Shown: piece by piece, positions 1-13,600 of the stretch
Numbering within the stretch: the stretch's first letter is position 1
How the letters are laid out: every line of letters starts with the position of its first letter
Source: Brugia malayi
Lineage: Eukaryota > Nematoda > Chromadorea > Rhabditida > Onchocercidae
DNA length: 64,000 nt
Direction of reading: 5' to 3'
Assembly: GCF_000002995.4 (NCBI RefSeq)
Contig: NW_025062475.1
Coordinates: 1,550,001 to 1,614,000 of the forward strand
Position numbers and translations under genes: made by a program
The notes under the pieces: model-generated
What the model was told of the DNA's origin: nothing
The model's input: only the letters and a program-made list of their open reading frames with translations
The model's database searches: none

Positions 1-784
1 TCAGAAATGAATGCTTTCTAAGAACCAAGTTAGCTTTCATAATTTCTCATTTCGATATGTGTACGAGCTATTATTAAGAACAAAATTTATTTTGCGGTTG
101 TTTGTAGAAGTCGAGATATATTTTGAAATTTCGATGTGGATTGTATAAAATCTACTTGGATTTTAATAGCTAATTGATATGAGCAAAAATTTGCATCATT
201 TAAAAATCAAGTATATTCATTGAAACGGAGAGTAACGATATGATAATGTGACCTTATTAGGTGGCATAGTAGTGTAAAAAAGAATTGTCATTTCTTGCTG
301 GATTTAGAAAATGATGCAAATTAAGCTGCACAATTGCTAGTTCTTTGCTTCGACCAAGTGGTATTCACATTATTAGCTTCAATTCTTTATAAATTGGAGA
401 TTTTGTCCTTCACGATTCCAGTTGTTTAGTGCTTTCTTATTTGTCATTTTACTCTCGTTTTGTTTAAACTTTAATAGTGTTTAAAGTTATTCATTTTCCT
501 AAAATTTATGCAAGAATTAAATATGTTGCAGTTTGAGAATTATTTCACATTTTTGTGCAGTGAAAGATAAACAAGTGGGAACAATTCAGTTGTGAAGATC
601 AGGGTAAGGGTGAAAATGATGCGGGCATTTTATAAATTAGATTATTAATCGATTTATAAGACAGTACCATTCAAAATGCTGTTGCTTTCCACATCTCTTA
701 TGATCTGTATTACACGATTTCAATGATTGTTCATGATTTTGGTGAAAGGTTATCACGATTTCTAATTTTAGATTTTTCAAAGAC
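1..784 (+). promoter_or_regulatory. 5' flank of the first gene, with a likely leader acceptor
   Basis: No open frame of note occurs here. A T-rich acceptor (tctaattttag, AG at 770-771) lies 13 bases before the ATG at 785. It could be a spliced-leader acceptor or the end of a 5' untranslated intron. Nothing else is recognisable. Confidence 0.4.
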
Positions 785-3700
785 ATGAGTTTTACAAGCG
801 ATTGTGATAGAAATGATTATTTCAACAACTGCTGGACATCGAGTGATAGTGAACATTCTTTTCCAAAGGTGTCAAGTGAAGACTCTTTAGATCAAATAGA
901 TGGTAAAATGGATTTTAATAATGACATTGAGCTAAATGTTACCGGTGATACGAGATATGACCATAAGAAGAAGTCAATGTCTAGATCAGATTTTGAATTA
1001 GATTCTGCACCCAGCATTAACTCTACTGATTCCATAACCAGTTCAGTAACCTGTGACCAAGGTGGCGGTAAACTACAATTTAATAGCAAACTGGAATATG
1101 CAAGTAATGAAGAAGTTCCTAATTTGGTGGATGACGATTTTATGGGTGATGAAAAAATTTCTGATAATGATGAGTCTGTGGATGAATTATCGGATGAAGT
1201 GGATGACGAGTTTATAATGAAGCAACTTGAAAAATTGATTATTCGTCGAAATAAGAAAGACAATGAAGCTCGTTTGAGGTTATTTTGCTAAATTACATAT
1301 ATTATAAAACTTTTCAAGAATTAATTGCAAAAAGAATTAAAAAGAAAACATTTAAAAAAATTTTTTTATTGCTATTTATACAGCTAGCATACTTTACAAA
1401 TAAAATATTTTGATTTTAGATATTAGTTTCAGTTACTGAGAACACTCAAAAGCAAACATAAGTAGTGTAATATTAATGAAATATTACAGTTCAGGCTCGT
1501 TTTATTTTTATTCCAATGTTTTTTTTTTTTTTTTTTTTAAATCTAAAACAATTATGTAATAAAAAAAAAAAAAAAACTGAAAATATTTATGTATGTTGCA
1601 TCTGCACAATTTAATTAGTCTCGTGTAAAAACATTATGATAATTCCCGAAAATTTTTTCGCTAATAATTTGTTTAATTACACTTTTACTATTTATGCTCA
1701 ATTTAGTCATATTTTAATTCAAATATTAATACGTAATGAACACAATGGTTGAGAAATTGGTATGATCTGGGATCGGGCAATCACGAATAATGATTTTTTC
1801 TCCATCTTATTTGTTAAGCGAAAGATATTTCTTGATAATCATAGCACTTTTGTCTTTTAAAAATCTTTCTGCACATTTAACTTTATTGCGAAGTAAGACT
1901 AAATACTAGATCTATTCATTTAATTATCTAATTATATTCAAATTTTCGCTGCAGATGGTTGACATTTTTACGTGAACAGAAAGAAGCGGAAGAAGAAGAA
2001 AAACAGTTTCAGGCATATTGGAAAAGAAGACATCAAGAAGACAAGGATTTATGGAGAGATAAAGTAAAATTTTCATCCTAATTTAAGCTATAAAACTCAG
2101 CCCATAATTTTCAACTTAATTTTCATATTCATACAATATTTAGTAATTATTAGACAATGAAAATATTCACATTTTTGCTAATTAACCTTTAAATATCACC
2201 AATCATAACTATGCGTTTTGTTTTCTCGATTTAGTATGGACATTTCCGGAAACAAATATCTCACTGTCCTATCCTGGAATAACACTCATTTCATTGTCAA
2301 ATTATCAGCATACTAAATCTTATCAGTATTTATTTATACGACTACAATTTAAACTCATTTTTTTTTTTTAATTTGAATTTGATTTATCAAATTGATCAAG
2401 TATGCTATTTAATAGTATTATAAAACTTTTGATAATCAGCAAACTTTTAAGTATTTTATATGATTGCATTTCTTTTTTCCCTTTTTTTTTCTGTTCAAAA
2501 AGTTAATTTCTTTTGGAAAAAAAAAGTGTTACATGCGAGGAAAAAAAATTGCACATAAAAATGATTCTCCGAACACTTCATTACATTACTTTTTCATTTT
2601 ACTTCACAACACTTCAATTGAAAATTAATACAAATAATTTGAGCAGAAATTTTCCAAAAAAAAAAGAAAGGAAAAAATTTTAACATCATGAAAAACGATC
2701 AGTTTTTTCAACATGAAATGCAATAAATTGTCACGTAAGAAAAGGAAAAAATTGTTTCATTATTTTTTTTTTTTTTTTTTTTTTGAAAGATGTAAAAAGT
2801 ACGTTAATATAAATTTTTTTGTAGAGTATTTGAATTCTTCCTAAGAATGATTGATAGTTTGTCGTTTTTTTCCCCATTCTCTTATATAATTTAATTAAAT
2901 TAATCCTAAAAAAAGCGTTCTAAAAAAAAAAAATTGATATTTCTACTTTGCTACCATACTCCTTGCACACAATTACCGTACTGATTTGACAAAACAGTAT
3001 TAGTCAGTTAAAGTTTAGCATTACCCATTGATAGAGTAGAGTGTAAGAATCCAATTTTCTTATAAAATTTCATTTGTCTTAAATATTTCCATATTTGTGT
3101 AAGTTTTCTTGAATTCTGTAGCGAGATATGGTAGTATATCATTTATTTCATCGTAATTTCTTGAACTGTGAATACGGTAGTTTCTTGAGCATTTATAAAA
3201 GCAAAAAGATAGTTTTGACAAATGAACTAGCAGCAATATTCTTATATTGAAATATTTTTTACTGAAATACTTTATTTCTAGGATTTTGCAAATGCAATTT
3301 ATAAAATGTGCCGAGCTGGCTACAAGGGAAAACGTGGCCATTTTGATGTACCCGAGCAAACTCTACAACAAATGAATGCCCTCTACATGCAGATTACTGT
3401 AGGCGATTACGGTAGTTTTTTTTTTTTCAGAATTACTGAATTACGTGAAAAATTCGATTTTAAAACAATGAAAAAAGAAGTTTCTAATTGTAATGTGACA
3501 ACTGAAAATAATTGTGATGATGTACAGTAGTGAAAATGTAAAAATTTTAAATTAAACAAGTGAACTGCTTCGAGATGTTTCTTTTTCTTTCACAGAAATC
3601 ATTTAATTTAATTTTTGTATGAATTCAAAGTGGTATTTTTTTTTTCTCATCAAAATTGCAAGACGATATGATGTAAATGAAGTAGTTTTGTAAGAGTGAA

Positions 3701-4556
3701 AACATAACTCAAAATTAGTTTGATAAATTTGTCATTATGCAAAATGGCATCACATATCCTTACAATCATCAAACTTGATTATCCGATTTGTCAACTAGGA
3801 TGTTCAACTAATAGTTTATATGTCATATATATTTTCAGATGGAAACAAACATTTAAAATGTGCAAATGAATGGAAAAAACTTCGTGGTGATTATTTTTAA
3901 AATTAATTCTTTTCAAATTAATAAATATTTCAGATGAAGATGGCTTTTCTTTTATTTTTCATCCACTTTACACATTCATTTCATCGTTTTAGCAAAGATA
4001 TCATGTCATTTTACTATCATTCATCTTTCTTATTTCACTACAAAAATATTTATAGATAAATGACAAAGAATAGTTGATCAAAGATAATATGATTACTATT
4101 CTTTTTCTCTGATCTTAACAGTTGCTTTAATTCAATCAATTCTTTTTTTTTTTTTTTCTTTTTTCGTTTCTAATTTTTTCTTCCTAATCCATCAGTTATT
4201 TATTATCATTAGGGATGATATTTTCTAAGCAGTAAGAAGTTTGTCCACAATGCAAATTATGACATTCAGTTAAAAAAAAATAAACATCAGGAATATCAAA
4301 TTCTATCAGAGAAAAACTTTTTTTGAATTAAAAAAAAAAAAACTTTGATTCAATTTATCTAATTACTTTATTGGTAATTTGATATAAAAATTCAAATAAT
4401 TTACTTCATATTTACTCATTTTTTTTTTTTTTTTTTTTTTGCATCTAAATATACTTTATAGGCAAAACAAAAATTGACTGTCAGAGAGAATTTATAAAAG
4501 TAACCAATCGGACAATTACTATGTATGGATGGAATCCACCGGATGGTTGGCTATAG
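785..4556 (+). CDS. Uncharacterised acidic/basic protein, four exons, 275 residues
   Basis: Exons are predicted at 785-1278, 1955-2063, 3282-3411 and 4462-4556; phases agree at all junctions and the total is 828 bases. Residues 1-145 are Ser/Asp/Glu-rich and look disordered. Next come a charged helical stretch (MKQLEKLIIRRNKK, REQKEAEEEEKQFQAYWKRR) and a compact conserved-looking tail with DFANAIYKMCRAGYKGKRG, DVPEQTLQQMNALYMQ and a C-terminal MYGWNPPDGWL. There is no signal peptide or membrane segment, so it is probably cytosolic or nuclear. AATAAA at 4623-4628 lies 67 bases after the stop. Reading straight through exon 3 instead gives a longer open frame to 3530 through a T12 run (FFFF). 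I reject that because splicing at TACG|gtag into the exon at 4462 restores a clean frame. I do not recognise the family. Confidence 0.7.
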
Positions 4557-7500
4557 AAGTATGAAAATGATAAATATTGTAATTTTTAAGAAAATTATTG
4601 TTTCTTTTAGATGATAATCTGAAATAAACGCCAAATATTTGATGCTTGATATTCAATAATATCATTTGTGCTTTTTTTTTTTAATAAAAGGCGTTAATTT
4701 CAACAAGAAATTTAGGCTCTGAAACATTCAAATTACTGATACAAACGATATATGATAGATATTTTATTCTATGAATAATTAATATTAAGTAAATATTATG
4801 TTAATATTTGTTGCTACTACTACTGCTATCGTATTTTATTTTGTTTAAATTATGTTATAAAATTCAATTCATTCATTTTTTTTTCATTAAATTTGAAAAT
4901 GAAAATCAGGTGGAAATTATCGTTGTAGCAGCAATGATTTGAATGAAATTAGAAAAGAAATTTTCCTCCTCTTTTTCTACTCTAAAACTTAAATAATTTG
5001 AATTAATAGATGAACGATATAAATTATAAAAAATATTAAATTGGAAGGCAAAAGTTGAATTTCGTATAAAATGACGATTATTATTGAATAGAACAAAGAA
5101 AGAAATTAATAATGAAGAAAGCAAAAAAAAAATGAAATTGAAAATTATGCTACTAATTAATATTATTATAGTTTTTTTTTCTCCTTCTTCTCTTTTTTTT
5201 CCTTTTAATTTCTTGCATTTTTTTTTTTTATTTTATCATACACTTTCAAATAAATTAGTTCAGATTTAGTCGATAACAGTTTTTTTTTTTTTTTCAAAAT
5301 AATAGATAAGAAATTTAATGTTTAAACAAAAATTAATAAAATTTTGCTTATCTTCTGAAAACTTGTTTTCAGAAGATAATTAATATTAACCAATAACTTA
5401 TCATTCGTCATCAGTTATTGTAAATATTTTCAATTATAGTTTATTTTTAATGGTTTAAAATGATTTAATACTTAACATAAAATCAGAAATATACACAAGG
5501 TATGCAAGGTCATTTACATATCAAAATCCTGTAACGTTAGTTAATTGACCTAAAAATCATGCAAAATCGGTTACTTATGTTCTGATTTTTTAAAAAGATT
5601 TCAAAAAGATAACAGTAAATTAATTTTTTTTTTTTTTTTCATTAATGGAAAGATAAAGTGATAAGTGTATGTGTTATATTTTATAATTTATTCATTTTTT
5701 TATATAAAAGATTTAAAAGTTGTAAATGAAATCGATTGAATAAGTGATAGCAGAATGTAGCGAATGATAAGAATAGTAAGAAATATTATCAATTCATATA
5801 TGACAAACATATTATTCATATCATTAATTAAAATCTGATTTTATAACTAATATCACAGCTTTTATTATTTTTTTAAAAATAACACTTATCATTTTAACTT
5901 TTTTTTTTTTCTGAATATTTTGTTTGTTCTTAAAATTTGAGCTTTCATTTATCAATTTCTTATTGATTCAAATTATTTCACGAGAAATACCAATGCAATA
6001 GCATTTGATAATTTAGCTAGGTAAAATTCATTTCATTTTTACTTATTGTCATATTGATTGTGCCAAATATACTTAACTTAACTTATAGCTTATTGATTAC
6101 TTATGACAGGTATACTTTGCGCTATACAAAATGTTTTCCTTAATTTTATAACTTTTTTAATAAGTATTTAAAAAAGATAGTATTTCAGTTTAGTTAAATG
6201 ATTACACCACATTATTAGTTAGTGAATTTTGTTCATTTCAAGAAAAGCGCAAAAGTCGCTTATCATTAATATAATTTATTCATTAAAAATTTTTGTGCTT
6301 ATAGTTTTTTTTTTTTTTTTTTTCATTTCTTTCTTTTTGATAAAAAATTGTATATAATCTAAATTTCAAAAAGACATTATTTTTGTTATTTTTTTAAAAG
6401 AAATGTATAAGTTTTTAGATTAAAAGAGGAACATTTCATAATTATTAAATAATTGCAACTTTTTTTTCTTTTCATGCAAAGCTTTTTATTTAAAATTTAA
6501 CTTTTGAAATGGTAAAGTTTATCATTTCATACTAAAAAAAAATCCCTGTAATTTATTGTATTAAAACAAATCGTATCATAATAATTAGGAATATATTTAA
6601 ATGGTTTAAAAAGATAGATAAATAATAATTATTTTGAAAGTAATTTAGTGAAAGAAATTGGTAATGTATTAATTTTTATAAATCGAGAAAATTTGATAAA
6701 AAAAAAAATGCTTAAAAATAACAAAAAGTTATCTGTATTATAATTTAAAAAGTTCAATATTACAAAGTAAGATAGGAAGAAATGAGTGCCATTGAAAAAG
6801 TGTCACATTATTTTTAAAAATAAGTGAAGTATATACCAAAATCAATCATTTAAAACGTATCATTTTGTGCTGAAAATGGCAATTATTTTAAATTCATATA
6901 TTTGTAAAAATTCTAATTTCATTTCAATTTCATATAATTTACAAATTTTATTTTCTTAATTCATTAGATATATTAAAATGAAATGTATTAATTATTGTGA
7001 TAAATCAATATAATATAGAGAAATAATTATGCATTAAATCGTTCAAAATATATGTAAAATGTTTGAATTTTTCGTTATTCTCATAGATAAATGTAGCAGG
7101 TGGTAATTAATTTGTTTTCCTAAAAAAAATTTCGACAATTTCATAAAATATTTCTTCAATTGAAATTATACTTTTTTCTTATTAGAATAATAATAATAAT
7201 AATAATGCGTTATAATATTTAAACTATAATAGTTGATAAAATTAATAAAAAGTGAAAAATTTGTTTTGTTTTGTTCAAAATGCTAAAAAACAAATCCATT
7301 CGATTGCTAATTTGTAGAGCTGTAAAAATTTTCAAATAAATTTTCAAAAATTTTGCTAACTTTTAATTACTGTCAATTAAATTGGTAAATTGATCAAAGT
7401 AAATTATCAAACAACTGATAATGATAATTTGATTGGATAAGCTGTGTAATTTGAAAATTACATTAACGAAATGAGTTACACTAAATGTTTTAATAGTTTT

Positions 7501-10500
7501 ATCATTTTTTTTTTTTTTTTTTTGTTGTAAATTAATTTATGAAATGAATTTAGTTAGAAATTTTGGGAACATTTTTCTTGGAGTTACATTCTATAATTGT
7601 TCATTTGATAGCATTTTTGCAAAAAATTAATTAAAAATTTCAAAGCAAATTTTTAACTAAAATTTAAAAAAAAAGTCTTGAAGAACAAAAAAAAAAAAAA
7701 AAAAAAGATTTATAAGCTTTTTTCATTTCCTTCTACCAAAAAAAAAAAAAAAGGAATTTTCAATTAAACTTCTACGACAGATAGAAATCATTTCTCTTCA
7801 TAAAATAGCTTAAATTTAAATATAGAAAATATTTTTTCTAGAACAGAAATTGGTAAGTAATTGCTTACATTTCACTTATTTGCATGTAATCTTCATTTTT
7901 TTGTAAATGTAAGCTGTGATTTTATTTCAATTTTCAATTAATTATTTTTGAATTTTAATCTTAATTAGACTTAATAAGCACTCCAAGAATGTTTACCAAT
8001 TAAGCTGTTATTATTAATTTTAATAAAAATTTTTTAACAATAAACATTTCTTTCAGACATTTTCCGCCTTTTTTTTTCTTTCCTTCATTTGCATATTTCA
8101 AAATCAAATAAATTTCAAAATGTATTCATAAGCTAATTTGTGTAATTTTATTTCACTTTCATATTATCTTATTCCAAGATTTTATATGCATCAGAATTTA
8201 TAGTTATCTATGTTTGATTACTATCTTCGCTTTTTAATTTTAACTTATCATTTTTTTCATTGCTTATCACTGATAAGACAAATGGTCATTTTTCTTCTCT
8301 GCTAACATTATTCAATATACTATTACCATATTCTAATGTATTAGCTGTTTTTTTTTTTTTTTTTTTTTGTTTTTTTAATAAAAATTACATAATCAATTCA
8401 CAATCACTGATAATAGGCTCAAAAATTGTTATTAACATTTTCCAAATAATATTCCTCAAAAGAGAAAAGGAAAATTTTCATCGGATAATTAAATAATTAC
8501 TATTGATAAGAAAAAAAAAAAAAAAAAAAGGCCAGTTAAAAGTATGGAAGTATCACTTGTTAACAAACAATTTCATAAATTAATTGACTATTGCACAAAA
8601 CGATAGATAAAAATTGCACTGATTTCATTGGTACTTCATTGGAAACAAAACCTATTAATGATATGATAACATTGATAATAATAGCAATCATGAGACAAAA
8701 CTAATCATTTGTTATCTTATCTATCTGATCTTTTTTGATTTGCCATAAAATGAATCTTAAGATTAGTTGAATTTATCAAATAAATTTAGCATTTCGTTCG
8801 AATTTACAAGCCAAAAAATTTTAAAATGGATGTCTTATTTGAATGAAAAAAAGAAAAACAACAAGGAGAAACATTTTTAATAATCTTTTCTAAATGTCGC
8901 ACATTGCTACTATTATCAATAGAAAATACATTGTACAACCAAAATCATGATAATAATTATTGTGATAATGCACTGATGATAATGATGACAAATAAACTTC
9001 AAATCATATATTTAGCAAAAAAAAACAAAAAAACAAAAAACAAAAAACAAAAACAAAAGGAAGCAAAAGAACTTTAATTTCTAATTGTATCGCTAGCAAT
9101 GATTTAATTATTTCATTGTGACAGCAACAAAAAAACAAAAAAAAAAAAAAATTATAATGAAATAATGAAAAACAAAGTACTGAAAGATCAAAGATTAACA
9201 GTGACAAATGGAATATTTCATGTAAACAAATGAATGAAAAAAAAAAAAACATTTTCACAATGAAAAGAAAGAAGCCTAAAATTAATTGAAATATATTTGC
9301 CAAATTTCTACTAAGCTAAACAGTAAACTATGCAGTGAAATGGAAAAGTCTGGTTATGCTTATTAAGCCATTCATTAAATTCGAATAAAATAACAAAATT
9401 GAAATTAAAATTTAATTCATTTCAGATTTAAAACATTGTAATTAACATTGATATCACATTTTAGTATGATTCGAATCTTATCAAATTAATCAAATAAATA
9501 TTTTGCAAACGAAAAAAAAAAAAAAGTAGGAAACAAATTTATCAATAAAAATATATTGATAATTTGAGAAATTTTTTAAAAAAAAAAAATCTCTGATTTC
9601 TAGTAATAAATTTTACAAATTGTAATTATCATTTGATTTATTTTAAATTCATTAATGTTTGAAAAATTGTAAAATTCACCAGTCGTTTCCAAAAAAAATA
9701 TATATATATATATATCTAACACCAAAATATTATATATATATAACAAGTACATATGGAAAGAATACAAATGAAATAAAAATTTTTTTTTCCAATATCACGC
9801 GGATACATTTAAGAATGGAATTAGCTCAATAGGAAAATTTTAAAAAATTTTTCACAATTTAATTTCATTAGCTGAGCTAATACCAATGAATCCTTGAAAT
9901 TTTGGAATATTTCAAAAATGAAATGACGCAAAAAGAAATAAAGATATACCATATACTATTACTACTACACCAGGTAATAAGTAAATAATAATTAAAAAAA
10001 AAAGAAAAGAAAAGAAACTAAGGCCTAATCTGAGCATCAAAAAGAAGAATACTAGGTGAATTTAACTAGACCAAACAAAAAAAAAAGAAGAAAAAAGAAA
10101 CCAAAACAATTTTGAAAATTTTCAAAAATATAAATATGCTTTTGAATTTAGCAATAGTGAGACTTTTTTTTTTTTTGATAGAACAATAAATAAACCAAAA
10201 TTGAAAATTTTACAACATTTAAATTTTTAGAATTAAAAAATTAAATGAGTAAGTCGAAATTCAAATATATTTACCAGCATTTTAATAGAATAAACAAAAT
10301 TTTTAATGATAAATTGAAGAGGAATGAAGATGACTGATAAGAAAGAACATTTTATACAGCACCGTGAAAGTTTTCTAAGAAATTAAAATAATAATAATAA
10401 TAATAATATTTGTTATCAAGCATGCTGAAAAATAATTATAAATATTTGCCTTATCAGTCATGCTGATAAGATAATCAGTTATTAGTACCAGTAATATTGA

Positions 10501-10623
10501 TTGATATCTATCGTTCAAGAATCAGAAAAAGATGAAAATTTAAAGTAGAAAAGTAAAAAATCACAAAATTTCTCATAATTATTTGAGATGTGTGTGTGTG
10601 TGTGTTTTATTGTTTAACATTTA
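4557..10623. other. AT-rich intergenic DNA, no gene seen
   Basis: About 6 kb with only low-complexity open frames. It holds many A/T homopolymers of 12-20 bases, a long perfect hairpin at 5348-5379, an AT dinucleotide patch near 9700-9740 and a TG run at 10591-10604. I see no exon-like stretch on either strand. Confidence 0.6.
5348..5379. repeat. Perfect inverted repeat, 15-base arms, 2-base loop
   Basis: TTATCTTCTGAAAAC (5348-5362) is the exact reverse complement of 5365-5379, separated by TT. It lies in gene-free DNA and could form a hairpin or cruciform. No flanking element was recognised. Confidence 0.85.
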
Positions 10624-13600
10624 CTATTGCACATAAATTTTTAAAAATTCCTTGTAAAAATCATCGGTGAAAAATTCCGAATGAAAAATTGAATTAGCAG
10701 GAATGGACGATAGTTGACCATGACGATGATGTCGATTGAATGATCGTTTTGAATGAAGACGTCGCTGCTTTCGTCGCAAAGGAAATCGCAACGGTTGTGA
10801 TAAGATTCTTAGATAATTGATCGATGTAACCTGTAAAGTTGCTTGATCAAACAATTTATCACTACCATCTCCATCCAATCGTTTTCGTAAGCCAGCCAGA
10901 AAGTTACACATCACATTGCCTAAAAAATATTTTAAAAAAATTTTTAAATTAAAATTTTTTTAACCTTTTTTTTTTTTTTTGAACATTTAAAATCTTTTCA
11001 TAAATTATGACACACACACAAAAAAAAAAAAAAAAAAAAGGATGAAATCATATAAAATTTTAAAAAATAATCAAATTTTACCATATTCAGAAGCATGTCG
11101 AATAGAGAAATCAAGTTTCTTTTCTAAAAGACGTTCAAATTTTTCACGTACGTTATTATTATCATTACATAATGGTATACCGGATCCTGAAATATTTTTC
11201 ATTAAAAAATGATTTACAATGCGAAATATTATTAATTATTAGATATAATTATAAATGAATAAATTTAAATCATATCTTTTACTATCGTTTTTTTATATTT
11301 ATTCAATTTTAATTTATTATCATTTTTTTTTTTTTTTTTTTTTTGCTCTTTTTTTTCTCAAACAATTCAAAATTTTGTCCGAAAAAATCTTAGCAAATTT
11401 TTTAAAATTTAAATTGTTTCGTACTATTTTTATGTGCAAACCAGTCTTGGACAACAAACAAAAAACGCTTTATAAAAGTGATCCATCGATGTCATTAAAA
11501 GAATCTGTTCTTCTTCTTTTTTTTTTTTTTTTTTTTTTTCTTTTTCTTGTCGTTTAAAATGATGAAAAAGAGATTTATAGTATGATTATATAGACCATTC
11601 AATAGTGAAAGAATCGAGAACCGATAGTTTATTGAGAATTGTCAAATGATATTACCGCCCTTTGGTGACAGATGAATGGAGCAAATGACAAAAGATAGTT
11701 TGTAATGAGACTATTTTCAGGAAGTGAAAAGAATTTATGAGGAAGAGAATGAGAAAGGATTTGAAAAAAAAAAAAAAAAAAATATGAAATGAAAAATGAA
11801 CAAAAAAAAGAAAAAGGAAAATTGAATGAAATATGATTGAAAATTTGTTTAATAATGACGAAAATTAAAGTAAAAGAAATTTAGAAATTCATATGATTGC
11901 TATATTCTTTTTTTTTTTTTATCAATCAATCAATCAATAAATCAATCAATTGATAATGAACTATTATTAGAGAGTTTATTAATAGTAGAGGAAAAAGAAA
12001 ATATAGCAAAATTTACCTTGTAATTGCTCTTTAAGAGTAATTATTTTAGACTGCGAATCATCATCGTTAGTTGACCTTTGAATAACTGAAAAATATCTTA
12101 TCATTAGATAATTAAAATATGATAAGAAATAAATTACACTATTTTTTAATAATTAATCAGAAAAAGAAAATAAAATATTTGCTTAACTTACTATTAAAAT
12201 CTACTCCTGAAGTATAATCATTCATTTTATGTTCAATTTGTCTTGGTAGCACTTCAGACATTAACCATACAAATAAACATAAATTGGTAGGACCAACTGA
12301 AATATTTATTTCAAATTTTTTTGAAGTGTAATTTGAAGTAATGTAAATTACAAATAATCACAAATAACAATAACAACAACAACAACAACATCCCTCCTAC
12401 AATAGCAATATTAATGTTTCAAAGTTTTTAATAAATAAACTTAATATAATATTAATTAAAGATAAAGCTCACAAAACTAATTTAGATAAGTTAAAATTCA
12501 ATCAACAAGTTTTTACACTTTAAACTTTGAATAAACAAAATGCACAAAAAGTAATTCTGAATAAAATTTTCCTTTCAAAAAAAAAAAAAAAAGAAAGAAA
12601 TCCTACTAATATAAAAGCAAAATAATTTTTCATCTATCACTCAACCACTAACTCACTGTAGTTCCAATTTAAAGCGCATTTGTCGTCTAAATCAAATGAC
12701 GCATTATCGATCATATCCTTCTTATAAATTGGATACATAATAGCATCTGCGCGTTTACTATGACCCAATCCTAATGAATGACCAATTTCATGAATGAATA
12801 CATTAGGAAATGAAGTACCATCACCTCGATTATCACTAATCCATTTTTCTGCATCATCTGAAATTATCATTTTATCATTTGTAAATTTTAACTTCTTTCT
12901 ATTCTCTGATAAACTAATCATTAATTATGGATTATTTAATTGATAAGAAGAAAACATACATCAATTATACATCTTAATGAATCATAACAATTTGTAAGAA
13001 AACTCAAAATAATAAGTACATACATCAACGAAAGAATAGTTAAAAGTAAAAGTAATGCTTTTTTTTTTTTGATCGATTATTTGACATAAAATAAAACTAA
13101 CAAATAATAATAATAATAATAAAAGAGCAAAAGAAAAAAGAAAAGAAAAAAATTTCTTTTTCTTGAAATAAACTAATTATATAATTGTTTAAATTTCAAA
13201 ATTTAAAATTTTGAAATTTTAGATATGCTCCCTGTTTACCAATTTTACAGCAATATAAGTAAATGATGCAAATAAAATTGTTGTTTTCTAGTAGTGTGGC
13301 TTATAAATCTTCTATTTATGTTTGCATTAGCTCGAAAATGATTCGCACAAACATCCTTTCTAGAAGAATTATTAGATAGTATGCATCCTGTTACAAATCA
13401 TTTGTGACATTTATGTACATTTAATGTTGTGACAAATTACCGCATTTTGAAATTAATTAAACAATTTTGCTACAAACTAAAATGTATATTGCAAACTTAA
13501 AATTGATAACTTAAAATTACCACAAAGTTTAATAGTAAATTAATTTAATAACAATAAAAATATAAAACTATTACATGAATAACTATCAATTATTCTTTAT

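Noticed and set aside
892..1263. 123-codon antisense frame over the first exon
   Set aside because: Ser-rich mirror of an acidic coding exon; it has no splice or family support.
3306..3530. Single open frame through exon 3 of the first gene
   Set aside because: It crosses a T12 tract giving FFFF, whereas splicing at 3411 to 4462 restores a sensible conserved tail and stop.
9004..9303. Phe-rich minus-strand frame
   Set aside because: Translation of A-rich homopolymers; no real gene features. The same holds for frames at 20483-20746 and 21210-21582.
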